DNA from: Hyphomonas sp.
GTDB taxonomy: Bacteria > Pseudomonadota > Alphaproteobacteria > Caulobacterales > Hyphomonadaceae
Length of the DNA: 19,430 bases
NCBI GenBank assembly: GCA_024743015.1
Contig: JANSXJ010000017.1
Location: 1-19,430, forward strand
Direction of reading: 5' to 3'
The notes beneath the pieces were generated by a model that saw only the letters and a program-made list of their open reading frames with translations, made no database searches and was not told where the DNA came from. A program made the translations under genes and the position numbers. Of the stretch, positions 6,908-15,662 are shown piece by piece (the stretch's first letter is position 1; every line of letters begins with the position of its first letter).

Positions 6908-8500
6908 TTAGGCGCGGATCTTCTCCGCGAGATTACCCAAACACATTCGAATTTGCTCCCCGTCATCCGCTTCATACGCCGCCGCTAGTGCCTTCCACAG
7001 CAGCTGGTGCTGATTCAGCTTACTGCTGCGTAACAAACGTCTAATCATTATAGGAAGATCAGGGTCCTTCGTTCGCCAAACATTCCAGCCTGTTCCGGCA
7101 ACTAGCGTCTTGAGATTGGAGACTTCCGTTTGCAGGCGTTGGTCCTCGTCATCGTTTTTGCTCACGGGCAACATGGATCCAAGAGCCGCTTGTTCCATGA
7201 ACAAGATGGTGCCGTCGTACGCCGAGCTCAGATCTTCAACTACATCATCATCTTCACGCACTATCAGGTGTGCCCGATTCTCCTTGAACGAAAGTAGTAC
7301 TGAGCTGATCGTGTTTCGGAGAGACTGATACTCAGCATGAGCGTCGTGCCGGTTCGCGTTGATTAGACGATCAGCAGCTTCGGTCGCAATGTTTAAGTCT
7401 TTAAGCGCCTCCCGCCGACGTTGACTCTGAGTTCCGTAGAAAAAGAGCAGAGCGATCCAAGTGACCGCAAAGGCAGTAGCAAAATCTGAATTCAGAACTC
7501 TCCATGCAGCATCCTGTGCGGCGCCGAGCCCGAATGTGTAAATTTTCAAATCAGGCGGAGTAGTCGCAAGCAGAACTAGCAAAAGGACGGCAATCGAACC
7601 GTACCAGTATCGTTTGAACAACGCAGAGTTTGAATACCGATCGTCTTCTTCTGCCGTGCTCTTATCTAACAGGGCGATATGTTGCTGGAGTTGTTCTTCT
7701 GCGCCGGAATGCTCTTGTCGGATAGAATCCTGGAGCAGCTCAACCTTTTTTACGCCTCTCTCAAGCTCGACGGATTTGTTTGCGTTCTGAAAACCCACAA
7801 CGAGGGCATTCAACGCGATCATAATGAACCCTATGAACCACAGCCACTTTTCAAGGAAGAGCGTAGTTTGCACAATCAGCCAGTGTTTTGCGTCGCCATC
7901 GTTTCCCTCAACTGTATCATCTCCGTCTGAAGTTCTGACGAGCAACGAGGCAGATCTTTGCGCACTTTGAGCTATAGATAAATCGCTCTCGTTTGGACGT
8001 ACTACAATCGGCGTGATCGATATGTCTGCGTCGTCACTTATTTGAGAAATCACATCCGTCAGCTCTGGACCGCACTTCGGCGACTGCGCCCAATCACTCG
8101 CGATGTAGATGTCTGCTGGGCCTAACCCTGCATGGTTGATTGCTGACAGCAACGCAGCCCCCAACGGAGTTTGATCGTTCTCGAAACTTCGATTTGAGGG
8201 AGGCTCGGGCCACGTATGTATTGGCTTTGGGGTCGAGATGGGGATTTCTGTTGGGCAAGCAGCTCCAGCTCTCGCTTTGAACTCCGTGCGAGAAAAGAGC
8301 GTATTCGGATCGCCCTTGAGTATTCTTTCAAATTCGACGGCGAGCAATTCTTCAGCATCGATTAGTCGGGTCTCCATTGAACCGCTAATATCTACCAAGA
8401 AATACACTGTCCTTTCGTTTTGAGCGCTTTGTGCATGCAAGGCAGTGGGACTGACGATCGAAAGCCCTATGAAAACAATAAAGATCAGACCTCTCATCAT
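6908..8500 (-). CDS. Membrane-anchored von Willebrand factor A domain protein
   Basis: A 530-residue protein. Residues 1-24 form a signal peptide (ALHAQ). A vWA domain follows: VYFLVDISGSM gives the MIDAS D-x-S-x-S (Asp37, Ser39, Ser41), Thr111 in QTPLGAAL is the third MIDAS position, and IYIASD (Asp136) is the fourth, so the metal site looks complete. Hydrophobic segments lie at roughly 207-238, 297-315 and 343-361. A charged helical region sits between the first two, and a cytoplasmic-type helical tail of about 170 residues follows the last. Topology is therefore an extracytoplasmic vWA domain linked to a cytoplasmic helical domain. vWA domains bind protein partners through the metal; this architecture matches no named family I recognise. 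Two adjacent ATGs (8500, 8497) are both possible starts, with only a weak ribosome site. Likely first gene of a transcript that includes the RX4H gene. Confidence 0.7.
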   Translation of the reverse strand: MMRGLIFIVFIGLSIVSPTALHAQSAQNERTVYFLVDISGSMETRLIDAEELLAVEFERILKGDPNTLFSRTEFKARAGAACPTEIPISTPKPIHTWPEPPSNRSFENDQTPLGAALLSAINHAGLGPADIYIASDWAQSPKCGPELTDVISQISDDADISITPIVVRPNESDLSIAQSAQRSASLLVRTSDGDDTVEGNDGDAKHWLIVQTTLFLEKWLWFIGFIMIALNALVVGFQNANKSVELERGVKKVELLQDSIRQEHSGAEEQLQQHIALLDKSTAEEDDRYSNSALFKRYWYGSIAVLLLVLLATTPPDLKIYTFGLGAAQDAAWRVLNSDFATAFAVTWIALLFFYGTQSQRRREALKDLNIATEAADRLINANRHDAHAEYQSLRNTISSVLLSFKENRAHLIVREDDDVVEDLSSAYDGTILFMEQAALGSMLPVSKNDDEDQRLQTEVSNLKTLVAGTGWNVWRTKDPDLPIMIRRLLRSSKLNQHQLLWKALAAAYEADDGEQIRMCLGNLAEKIRA

Positions 8501-8549
8501 GCGGGCTCGTTAAAACGATTCTATGTTCTTTTTGTGTTCCTTCGTGACT

Positions 8550-8564
8550 GATGTCCGCTTCTAG
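8550..8564 (-). repeat. Short core relative of the dispersed repeat
   Basis: On the minus strand: CTAGAAGCGGACATC, sharing AAGC(A/G)GAC(A/G)T with the copy at 4002-4024. It lies 50 bases upstream of the vWA gene. A motif this short could be chance; what stands out is its pairing with the next copy, 22 bases away. Confidence 0.3.
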
Positions 8565-8585
8565 AATTTGATTGCATTCCCGTTT

Positions 8586-8603
8586 CGTTATGTCTGCTTT
8601 TAG
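8586..8603 (-). repeat. Second short core relative of the dispersed repeat
   Basis: On the minus strand: CTAAAAGCAGACATAACG, close to AAAAGCAGACGTTAGCG at 4007-4024 and in the same orientation as the element at 8550-8564. It is non-coding, in the space between the czc operon end and the vWA gene. Confidence 0.35.
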
Positions 8604-8674
8604 GAACAAGCAGCCATGCGCGTGGACGATGGCTTCTGGGATAACCGGATCCATTGTCGCGTCCAAACTGCATA

Positions 8675-8723
8675 GGGTTGTGGGCCTCCCTGCATCGCCG
8701 GAATTGCACGCGAACCACAACCC
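8675..8723. repeat. Inverted repeat after the czc operon
   Basis: Perfect 9-base arms GGGTTGTGG (8675-8683) and CCACAACCC (8715-8723) with a 31-base loop, 12 bases past the stop of the small lipoprotein gene. It could form a stem at the 3' end of the leftward operon transcript and protect or end it. There is no T tract, so it is not a textbook intrinsic terminator. Confidence 0.4.
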
Positions 8724-8734
8724 GCTAAGCAAAC

Positions 8735-8980
8735 TTAGCCACCACTCGCAGTTTCGTCGTTTCTGTTGCGAAACTCCCGTTTGCATTTCAAGTAGGATAT
8801 TTTGCGAAGATTTGCCCCTTTGATCCGGGACCCTGGAGGCATTGTTCCGCACTGGGCGCGAACAGCGGCGAGATCAGTTGCACTCATAGGCTTAAACGTC
8901 TCTTGGATGGAGGCGCATCCCTGCAAGGCTAATGATAAGAGGCTGAAGGTTAGAAACCGCGTACGTTTATCCATGAACAT
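8735..8980 (-). CDS. Small lipoprotein at end of czc operon
   Basis: 81 residues from ATG 8980, or 79 from ATG 8974. GGAAG upstream favours 8980. The start lies inside the last codons of czcA (overlap of 14 or 8 bases), which suggests translational coupling. The N-terminus has basic residues (DKRTR), a hydrophobic stretch and a lipobox, LALQGC, so a lipid-anchored envelope protein is expected. The mature ~60 residues contain two more cysteines (AQCGTM, YLKCKR) and are basic toward the end. I do not recognise the family. Position and coupling suggest an accessory to the efflux system. It could be missed by gene callers because of the overlap. Confidence 0.6.
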   Translation of the reverse strand: MFMDKRTRFLTFSLLSLALQGCASIQETFKPMSATDLAAVRAQCGTMPPGSRIKGANLRKISYLKCKREFRNRNDETASGG

Positions 8981-11900
8981 GCTCTGCTTCCAAGAGTGAA
9001 TGATGGCTTTCCGGTTTTGGCGAGAACCACTTGTGGAGGGCGGGTAACACCAGCAAAGTCAGGATCGTCGATGATACCAATCCGCCCATGACAACTGTGG
9101 CGAGCGGGCGTTGAACTTCCGCACCTACTCCGGTGGCAAACAGAAGCGGAGCCAAACCTAACGCAGTGGTCAGCGCCGTCATGAGAACGGGTCTTGCCCG
9201 AAGTCCTGCGGCTTCAACCGCCAGTTCGTCGCGCTTTCGCCCCTCTCTGGCGAAATCATCCATGAAGCTCACCAAGACCATGCCGTTTCCGAGGGCGATC
9301 CCGAATAGTGCTATAAACCCGACTGTTGCGGGGACCGAGACGGGCAAACCGGTCAACCACAACGCCATCGCGCCACCGGTTAGCGCGAGTGGAATGTTGA
9401 GCAATATTAGTATCGCCGATTTTAGCCGTCCGAAGGCCAGCAATAGAATGAGTAGAACAATTCCGAGCGTGATCGGAATCACGACGGCGAAGCGAGCATT
9501 GGCCTGTTGTTGCAATTCGAATTGACCGCCCCATGCGACACGGTAGCCCGGCGGGAGTTGGAGCGAAGCTTCTGTCGCGGCTTGGGCGTCGGCGACGAAC
9601 GATCCGATATCTCGTCCGCGCACATTCAATTGCACGGTAATGAACCGCTCGCCATTCTCGCGAGTGATTTGGCGCGGCCCGATCACTTCGCGAATGTTAG
9701 CGACACTGGAGAGCGGCACCTGTGCGCCGCTATCACTTTCCAGGATCAGACGGCCAATCGTTTCAGAACTGTCACGGCGGGATTCTTCAAATCGTACGAC
9801 AACCGGAAATTGGCGCACCCCTTCGAACAATGCGCCCGCTTCGGCGCCGCCGACCGCCGCGCGAAGCGTATCAAGCGCCTCTTCCACGGTTAGGCCATAA
9901 CGCCCGAGAGCAGTTCGATCGACGGACACAACCAGTTGCGGTGCCCCCGTAATTTGATCTGCTTGGACATCGCTGGCGCCGTCCACTCCTTGCAAGAGGG
10001 ATTGCAAGCTCTGAGATCCCTCGAGAAGCACATTTGCATCTGGTCCAAAAATCTTGACCGCAAGTTGCGCCTTGGTGCCGGTCAGAAGTTCGTCGACAGA
10101 CATAGCGATTGGTTGACCGATGTTTACGCGTACACCTGGAAAGCTCTCTAAGTCTTCCGATATCTCCGCTCGCAAATCGTCGGGCGATAAACCATCACGC
10201 CATTCTTCGCGAGGCTTCAGGGCGACGAAAGCTTCAATGCTGTTGACGGGATCGGCATGAGCACCGACTTCGCCGCGGCCAATCCGGCTGACAATCGAGT
10301 CGACTTCCGGAAAACGATCCATGAGTCTGCGCTCAATCCGCGTCGACGTCTCTTGACCTTCTGTCAACGAAATCGACGGCGCCATAGAGACCCGAAGAAG
10401 AATATCTCCTTCTTCGAGGGCTGGTGTGAACTCAGACCCCAGTCTGGATCCAGCGAGACCGCCAACGAGCAGCAGGCCAATTGCGAGCGCCACGGCGGCG
10501 AGCCGAACGCGTACAAAGAACGCTGCGATGGGCTTGACCATCTCCGCGATCCGGCCATCGCCTGAAGTCGATTTCTTCGGGGGCTTGATAAGCCCAAACG
10601 CCATAGCTGGAGCGATTAGGCCAGCATAGATCAATGAGCCGGTCATCGCGAGCGCTGCTGAAGCGGCCAGGGGACGGAACGTTTTTCCTTCAACGCCTTG
10701 AAGCGAAAATAGCGGTAAGAAGACGATAATCACCACCGCAACCGCGGCGATTAAAGGTGCAATCACCTCTGCAGTGGCCCGCGCTACGACATCTCGATCG
10801 CTTTCGCCATTTCGGCGTTCGCGGAAACCGCGATCTGCATTTTCGGCGATGACGATCGCGCCATCCACCATCATACCGATGGCGATCGCAACCCCGCCAA
10901 GGGACATCAGATTTGCGCTGATCCCGAGCGCGCTCATTGCAATAAAAGCGAAGCCTACAGAGAATGGGATCGACATAACGACGACAAGGCTAGGGCGCCA
11001 TCCTCCGAGAAAAATGAAGACGATCACGGCGACTAAAAGCGCACCTTGCCAAAGCGCAGTAGTGACTGTCGAAGCAGCCCTCTGCACTAATGTACCCTGA
11101 TCATAATACGGGACAGCCCGCACGCCGTCCGGGAGAGATGCGTTAATCTCATCGAACCGAGCATGGGCACGCTCGATCACATCGGACGTGTTGGTGCCAT
11201 AAAGTTTCAGCACCAATCCGGCGACCGTTTCGCCTTCGCCATTGGCAGTCGCAAGGCCTTGTCGCGCTCCGCCGCCGATCTCGACTGAGCCAAGGTCGCT
11301 CACCCGAACTGTGCGTCCGTCGACGGTTTTAACAGGAGTTTCAGATAGGTCTGCAATCGAACGAGCAAGACCGACGCCGCGCACAGTGTATTGCTCGGCA
11401 CCGACTTCGATGAACTGCGCGCCTGTTGTCTGGTTGGCGCTTTCTAGTGCTCCAATGACATCTGAAACCTGAAGGTCATATGCGATCAACAGATCGGGAT
11501 TGAGGCGAACCTGATATTGTTTCTCAAATCCGCCAAGGGCGAGTACTTCAGTGACTCCTTCAACCGATTGCAGCGGATATTTGATCATCCAATCGGCGAT
11601 CTCGCGAAGTTCGGTCAAATTGTATTGGCCGGTTTCGTCGACCAGGCGAAAATACATGATGATTCCGAGACCCGTCGAGATTGGCCCCATTTTTGGTGTA
11701 CCGAAGCCTTCTGGAATGCCCTCCGTCGCCTCAGGCAATCTTTCGCCGACCACTTGTCGCGCAAAATAGACATCCGTCCCATCTTCGAAATAAACATTGA
11801 CGATGGAAAGACCAAAGTTTGAGACGGAACGGATCTCTTCCACATCTGGCAGTCCAGACATCGCAGTTTCCACCGGGAAGGTCACATAGCGTTCAACTTC

Positions 11901-12074
11901 TTCAGGAGAGAGGCCTTCGGTTTCTGTGAAGACCTGTACCAATGAAGGTGACGGATCAGGAAAAGCATCAACGGGAAGCGCGCGGAACGCGAACAGACCG
12001 CCAATCGTCAGAGCGAAAGCCGCGATAGCGGCGAGGAGTCGTCCGCCAGCGAGGCGGTGCATGAGATTTTGCAT
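8967..12074 (-). CDS. czcA: Heavy-metal efflux RND permease (CzcA/CusA family)
   Basis: 1035 residues, the usual length of a heavy-metal RND pump that exports cations by proton antiport through a CzcCBA tripartite complex. The N-terminal TM1 is followed by FRALPVDAFPDPSP and ...TEGLSPEEVERYVTFPVE, the family's hallmark start. TM4 reads AIAIGMMVDGAIVIAEN with Asp404 and Glu411, the proton-relay pair. The position of the first Asp in the zinc-type DFGxxVDG motif is Ala398, so this is not a classical Zn/Co/Cd CzcA. The CusA periplasmic methionine triplet is also absent by eye (e.g. SVDELLTG and RYGLTV where CusA has Met), so it is not Cu/Ag-type either. A related HME subgroup with unassigned specificity is likely. 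SD AGAGG lies ~9 bases upstream of the ATG, and the gap from czcB is 13 bases. The C-terminus HVHG overlaps the lipoprotein gene. Confidence 0.93.
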   Translation of the reverse strand: MQNLMHRLAGGRLLAAIAAFALTIGGLFAFRALPVDAFPDPSPSLVQVFTETEGLSPEEVERYVTFPVETAMSGLPDVEEIRSVSNFGLSIVNVYFEDGTDVYFARQVVGERLPEATEGIPEGFGTPKMGPISTGLGIIMYFRLVDETGQYNLTELREIADWMIKYPLQSVEGVTEVLALGGFEKQYQVRLNPDLLIAYDLQVSDVIGALESANQTTGAQFIEVGAEQYTVRGVGLARSIADLSETPVKTVDGRTVRVSDLGSVEIGGGARQGLATANGEGETVAGLVLKLYGTNTSDVIERAHARFDEINASLPDGVRAVPYYDQGTLVQRAASTVTTALWQGALLVAVIVFIFLGGWRPSLVVVMSIPFSVGFAFIAMSALGISANLMSLGGVAIAIGMMVDGAIVIAENADRGFRERRNGESDRDVVARATAEVIAPLIAAVAVVIIVFLPLFSLQGVEGKTFRPLAASAALAMTGSLIYAGLIAPAMAFGLIKPPKKSTSGDGRIAEMVKPIAAFFVRVRLAAVALAIGLLLVGGLAGSRLGSEFTPALEEGDILLRVSMAPSISLTEGQETSTRIERRLMDRFPEVDSIVSRIGRGEVGAHADPVNSIEAFVALKPREEWRDGLSPDDLRAEISEDLESFPGVRVNIGQPIAMSVDELLTGTKAQLAVKIFGPDANVLLEGSQSLQSLLQGVDGASDVQADQITGAPQLVVSVDRTALGRYGLTVEEALDTLRAAVGGAEAGALFEGVRQFPVVVRFEESRRDSSETIGRLILESDSGAQVPLSSVANIREVIGPRQITRENGERFITVQLNVRGRDIGSFVADAQAATEASLQLPPGYRVAWGGQFELQQQANARFAVVIPITLGIVLLILLLAFGRLKSAILILLNIPLALTGGAMALWLTGLPVSVPATVGFIALFGIALGNGMVLVSFMDDFAREGRKRDELAVEAAGLRARPVLMTALTTALGLAPLLFATGVGAEVQRPLATVVMGGLVSSTILTLLVLPALHKWFSPKPESHHSLLEAEHVHG

Positions 12075-12087
12075 TATTTGTTGCCTC

Positions 12088-13452
12088 TTAGTGTTCGTGG
12101 CCGTCGCCGAACGCGTCTTTTTCTAGTTGAGCTTTAAGTGTGAATGCGCCTTCTGAGACGTATTGTTCGCCCTCTTGCAGCCCAGACAGAATGCTCGTCT
12201 GACCAGAGAATTCCGAGCCTTGCTCGATCGCGCGAGGCTGATATCCGTCATCGGTCGGAACGAAAACGCTGGTGCGTCCTTCAACTTCAACAATTGCCGA
12301 TGACAGCACTTGTAAGGCTGGCTCACCGGTCCCTGCGGCGATTTCGGCGGTCACAAATTGCCCAGGTCGCAACCTGCGCGTATCATTCCTCACAATCATG
12401 CGCGCAGTTGCGGTTCGCGAAGTCTCATCAATGGCGGGCAGCACAACAGCGATCTCTCCATCAGCCAATTGCAGCCCTGTATCTGATCTTAGGATAACAG
12501 CGGCGCCCTGATGGACGCTTCCGGCGTCTTGATTGTAGACCGAAATGTCCGCCCAGAGCACACTGTCGTCAACAATGGTGAACAAGGGCGGAGCGCTCGG
12601 ATCATCGGCTGAAACCGTCGCGCCGAGTGTCGCAGTACGACGCGCGACAATACCACCAATCGGAGCGGTGAGCGTCACGTTGGCGAGGGTGCCGTCCGTA
12701 GCGTTGGCGAGCCGTCCGAGTTCGCTGTGCCGCACGCCAACCGCGTGGAGCTTATTCTCGATACCTTCTCGGTTCGCTCGGGCTGCGATTAGAGCGGCGC
12801 GGGCGGTTTGCAGGTCGGCCTCAGAGGTTATTCGGTCTGCAAAAAGCGTTTCTTCGCGGGTAAGCGCTTGCTGCGCGAGATCTTCCGCTGAAACGGCTGT
12901 CAGGAACGCTGCTTTGAGTTCAGCCAGCTCGCGACTGGCTAGAACTGCCAGCGCGGCACCGCGCGCCACCTCATCGCCTTCTCCAGCAATAAGCCGCGTT
13001 ATGCGTCCACTCACCTGTGGTGAGACTGCAGCGATGCGGTCGCCATCATAACGGATTTCCGCGGGAAGTGAGACTGTTGGGCGCATTGTTCCGTGCTCGA
13101 CGCGCGACACAACGATTCCTGCTTCGGCGGCGTCAGACGGGCTTAACTCGACGTGATCAGAGTCGTCGTCATGAGCGTCGTCGCCGTGACCATGGTCATC
13201 TTCGTCCAGTTCGGTTTCGTTGTGGTCGTGATCATCTGAATGATCTTCATCCTCGTGCTCGTCATGAGCATCATGATCGCCTTCACTATCCTCACCGTCG
13301 TGGTCGTCATGATCATGATCGTCATGGTTTTCGGCGGAACGTTCAATGTCTGCGAGGGACGCTCCAGCATCGGAGGGGGCGTCCGCATTGCCGCACGCGG
13401 AGGTTGCAAGGGCGACGAAAAGGGTCGCGAAGAGAAAATATCGAGGTGTCAT
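12088..13452 (-). CDS. czcB: Periplasmic adaptor (membrane fusion) protein, CzcB-like
   Basis: 454 residues. An N-terminal signal is followed by Cys20 (LATSAC), a plausible but non-ideal lipobox. Residues 41-100 are almost only Asp, Glu and His with a few Gly/Ser, including 14 histidines: an unstructured metal-binding or metal-buffering tract. After it come VELSPSDAAEAGIVV, the barrel-sandwich half-motif VSPQVSGRITRLIAGEGDEV, a helical hairpin (about residues 180-240), the second lipoyl half LTAPIGGIVARR, and beta-barrel and membrane-proximal domains. The end reads GDGHEH. This is the domain order of CzcB/CusB adaptors linking pump and outer-membrane channel. It starts with a 4-base ATGA overlap of czcC and ends 13 bases before czcA. 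Confidence 0.92.
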   Translation of the reverse strand: MTPRYFLFATLFVALATSACGNADAPSDAGASLADIERSAENHDDHDHDDHDGEDSEGDHDAHDEHEDEDHSDDHDHNETELDEDDHGHGDDAHDDDSDHVELSPSDAAEAGIVVSRVEHGTMRPTVSLPAEIRYDGDRIAAVSPQVSGRITRLIAGEGDEVARGAALAVLASRELAELKAAFLTAVSAEDLAQQALTREETLFADRITSEADLQTARAALIAARANREGIENKLHAVGVRHSELGRLANATDGTLANVTLTAPIGGIVARRTATLGATVSADDPSAPPLFTIVDDSVLWADISVYNQDAGSVHQGAAVILRSDTGLQLADGEIAVVLPAIDETSRTATARMIVRNDTRRLRPGQFVTAEIAAGTGEPALQVLSSAIVEVEGRTSVFVPTDDGYQPRAIEQGSEFSGQTSILSGLQEGEQYVSEGAFTLKAQLEKDAFGDGHEH

Positions 13453-14735
13453 TGTGTGTTTCCATTAAAAGGGTTGGCACCGATGAGAGCGCGCAGACGG
13501 AGGTCTTCGCGGTGTAAGGTAAATTCTGCATCGATGACCGCGAGGTTCGTATCGAGCAACGCTGCACGAGCGTTAACGGTCGAGGTGAGATCGAAACGGC
13601 CAATTTCATAGCCACGGATGGCGGCTGCATACGCTTCTTCCGCTGCGGGGCGCGCTTCGGTCGCCAGAAGATCAAGTCGAGACTGCGCCGCGCGACGGGC
13701 AGCAATGGCTGCGCGTTGTCTCGATAGTAGCTGTTGTTGCGTGACTTCGCGACTTAGTGAGGCGGCTTCACCTCTGAGCGCGGCGGCTCGAACTGAGTCT
13801 CGACCACGATCGAAAAGCGGAAGCGGGACGCTCACGCCAGCGATGAAAGCATCTTCACCGGTTTCTTCAAATCGTCGAAAACCTGCTGAGACGGTAACGT
13901 CTGGAGTGGCTAAGCTACGCGCTAAGTCTTGGTCCGCTATGCGCGCTCGAATGGCTGCCTCAGCTCGGTCTAAGGCTGGGTGTGTTACACTCGAGGTTTC
14001 CTCGACCACTGTCGAACCTATGGCAGAGGGCTCAGGTTCAGAGAAGTTTGGAGCGGCGCTGTTCCACAGAAGAGCGATTGCGTAGCGCAAACGGTCGACC
14101 TCGGATTGGGTTGTATTGACGGTAGCGCGCAAGGCGGCTGCATCGACGCGCGCGCGTGAAAGTTCCGGCGGCGCCGCAGACCCGGCATCGACCCGTCTTT
14201 CGACAATATTCACGAGTTGGTCAGCCAGATCGGCGCTATCTTCAGCAAGGTCACGCAATTGCACTGCGGCGACGAGTTCGGAATAAGTGATCGCTGTTTC
14301 CAGTTCGATTTCGCGCAATATTACGGCACAATCGGCACTCGCCACAGCCTGGCGCGCGCGGGCCGCTCGTTCCGACAAAATTCGTTTTGATCCGAGACGA
14401 AATGTCTGTTCGAGAGCAATCGTCGTCTCGGATTGATCAAATCCGGTCAGCCCGCCGCTGCCGGAAAAATTCTCTAGCTCGATCGACAAACTCGGGTTTA
14501 GCCGGCGCCCGGCTTGATCCGCTTCAGCATCCACCGCGCGTGTCTCCAGCGCTGCTGCGCGGACGGCTGGAGATTGGCGACGTACCTCTGCCAATGCAAC
14601 GCGAAGCGTGAGCGGCTCGCCGGGTGTTAGCGTTGACGAACCGCCTGCAAAGCCGTCACACGGAGAGGCGCTAGCCCCTGCTGCTGTCGCAGTCAGTGCC
14701 AGGGCGGCAAGCGCGCCCTTCAGTAGAAATGACAT
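13449..14735 (-). CDS. czcC: Outer-membrane efflux channel, CzcC/TolC family
   Basis: 428 residues with a signal peptide (GASAS) and then the two-fold repeated helical architecture of TolC-type proteins. LTLRVALAEVRRQSPAVRAA opens repeat one, and LNPSLSIELENFSGSGG is the first beta hairpin. HPALDRAEAAIRARIADQDLA opens repeat two, with PDVTVSAGFRRFEETGEDAF and VSVPLPLFDRGR as its strand region. YEIGRFDLTSTVNARAALLDTNL is the conserved final helix. It forms the exit duct of the CzcCBA complex. AAAGGAC precedes the ATG by about 10 bases. It overlaps the czcB start (ATGA) and follows the His-Glu repeat gene after a 67-base gap, in which I see no promoter. Confidence 0.9.
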   Translation of the reverse strand: MSFLLKGALAALALTATAAGASASPCDGFAGGSSTLTPGEPLTLRVALAEVRRQSPAVRAAALETRAVDAEADQAGRRLNPSLSIELENFSGSGGLTGFDQSETTIALEQTFRLGSKRILSERAARARQAVASADCAVILREIELETAITYSELVAAVQLRDLAEDSADLADQLVNIVERRVDAGSAAPPELSRARVDAAALRATVNTTQSEVDRLRYAIALLWNSAAPNFSEPEPSAIGSTVVEETSSVTHPALDRAEAAIRARIADQDLARSLATPDVTVSAGFRRFEETGEDAFIAGVSVPLPLFDRGRDSVRAAALRGEAASLSREVTQQQLLSRQRAAIAARRAAQSRLDLLATEARPAAEEAYAAAIRGYEIGRFDLTSTVNARAALLDTNLAVIDAEFTLHREDLRLRALIGANPFNGNTQ

Positions 14736-14802
14736 GAGTTATAGTCCTTTAATTGATCCAATCTGAGCACAGCTGCGATGCAGCGTGCCGGTTAGGGAAG
14801 GA

Positions 14803-15180
<378 letters not shown>

Positions 15181-15232
15181 TTGATCAGTGTGTTATTCTC
15201 TATCCGTTTCGTTAAATCGGTCTGAATGGCAT

Positions 15233-15655
15233 TTAATCATGTGTATGGGAATCGCCCATTGTGATCTTGATGTCATTACAGCGCACCCGCGACCGCTCGG
15301 CGCCTTCGGAATTGCGCGTTACAAACCGCATTTCATCCAGCTCGGATATTTCAAGCGTGACCGGTTTGTTTGATACGCCATCCGCTTCCAGTGGAAAGTC
15401 GTTATGCGTCATGGTCAATTGGGTTTTGGTGGCAGACCATGCGCCGATGCTGTGAAGCTCCCCGTCCTTTTGCAGGAACACGGTTACAACACCGTCGGAC
15501 ATAAAATGGGTAATCGGTGCGGTGTCACACGATTCAACCGTTTCGCCGCTTGCCCAGGAACCGACGATCGGGTGCATGGCCGATTCAGCGATGGCGGACG
15601 ATCCAAGCAGGATCAGCCCTGCGGCGGTAGAAATCGATCGAACAGCATTTGTCAT
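15233..15655 (-). CDS. Small exported protein, first gene of the czc operon
   Basis: 140 residues from ATG 15655, or 143 from ATG 15664. I prefer 15655 because the promoter's -10 element overlaps the 15664 ATG, which would place the RNA start close to 15655 (a nearly leaderless message). An AGAGG before 15664 argues the other way. A signal peptide ends about SSAIAES. The mature protein starts HPIVGSWASGETVESC and looks like a small beta-barrel or lipocalin-like fold: W, T/V strands, DGELHSIGAWSATKTQLTMT, then EMRFVTRNSEGAERSRVRC. Two cysteines, one near each end, could pair. The tail GDSHTHD carries histidines. Function unknown; its position under a MerR-type promoter ties it to metal response. 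Confidence 0.7.
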   Translation of the reverse strand: MTNAVRSISTAAGLILLGSSAIAESAMHPIVGSWASGETVESCDTAPITHFMSDGVVTVFLQKDGELHSIGAWSATKTQLTMTHNDFPLEADGVSNKPVTLEISELDEMRFVTRNSEGAERSRVRCNDIKITMGDSHTHD

Positions 15656-15662
15656 ACAGTTC

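Noticed and set aside
6890..6915. Hairpin GCGCC/GGCGC at the end of the vWA gene as a terminator
   Set aside because: The stem is only five bases, includes the stop codon region, and no T tract follows on the minus strand.
8385..8852. 155-codon minus-strand open frame across the vWA/lipoprotein space
   Set aside because: It overlaps both the vWA and the lipoprotein genes in another frame, has no ribosome site, and the composition looks non-coding.
9133..9900. Several plus-strand open frames opposite czcA
   Set aside because: They are antisense shadows of a well-supported RND gene, Arg/Ser-rich with no domain or start signal.
12545..13051. 168-codon plus-strand open frame opposite czcB
   Set aside because: It is an Ala/Arg/Ser-rich antisense shadow of the adaptor gene with no ribosome site.
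13143..13409. Met/Thr-rich minus-strand open frame
   Set aside because: It is the alternate-frame reading of the Asp/His-rich tract of the adaptor; low-complexity artefact.
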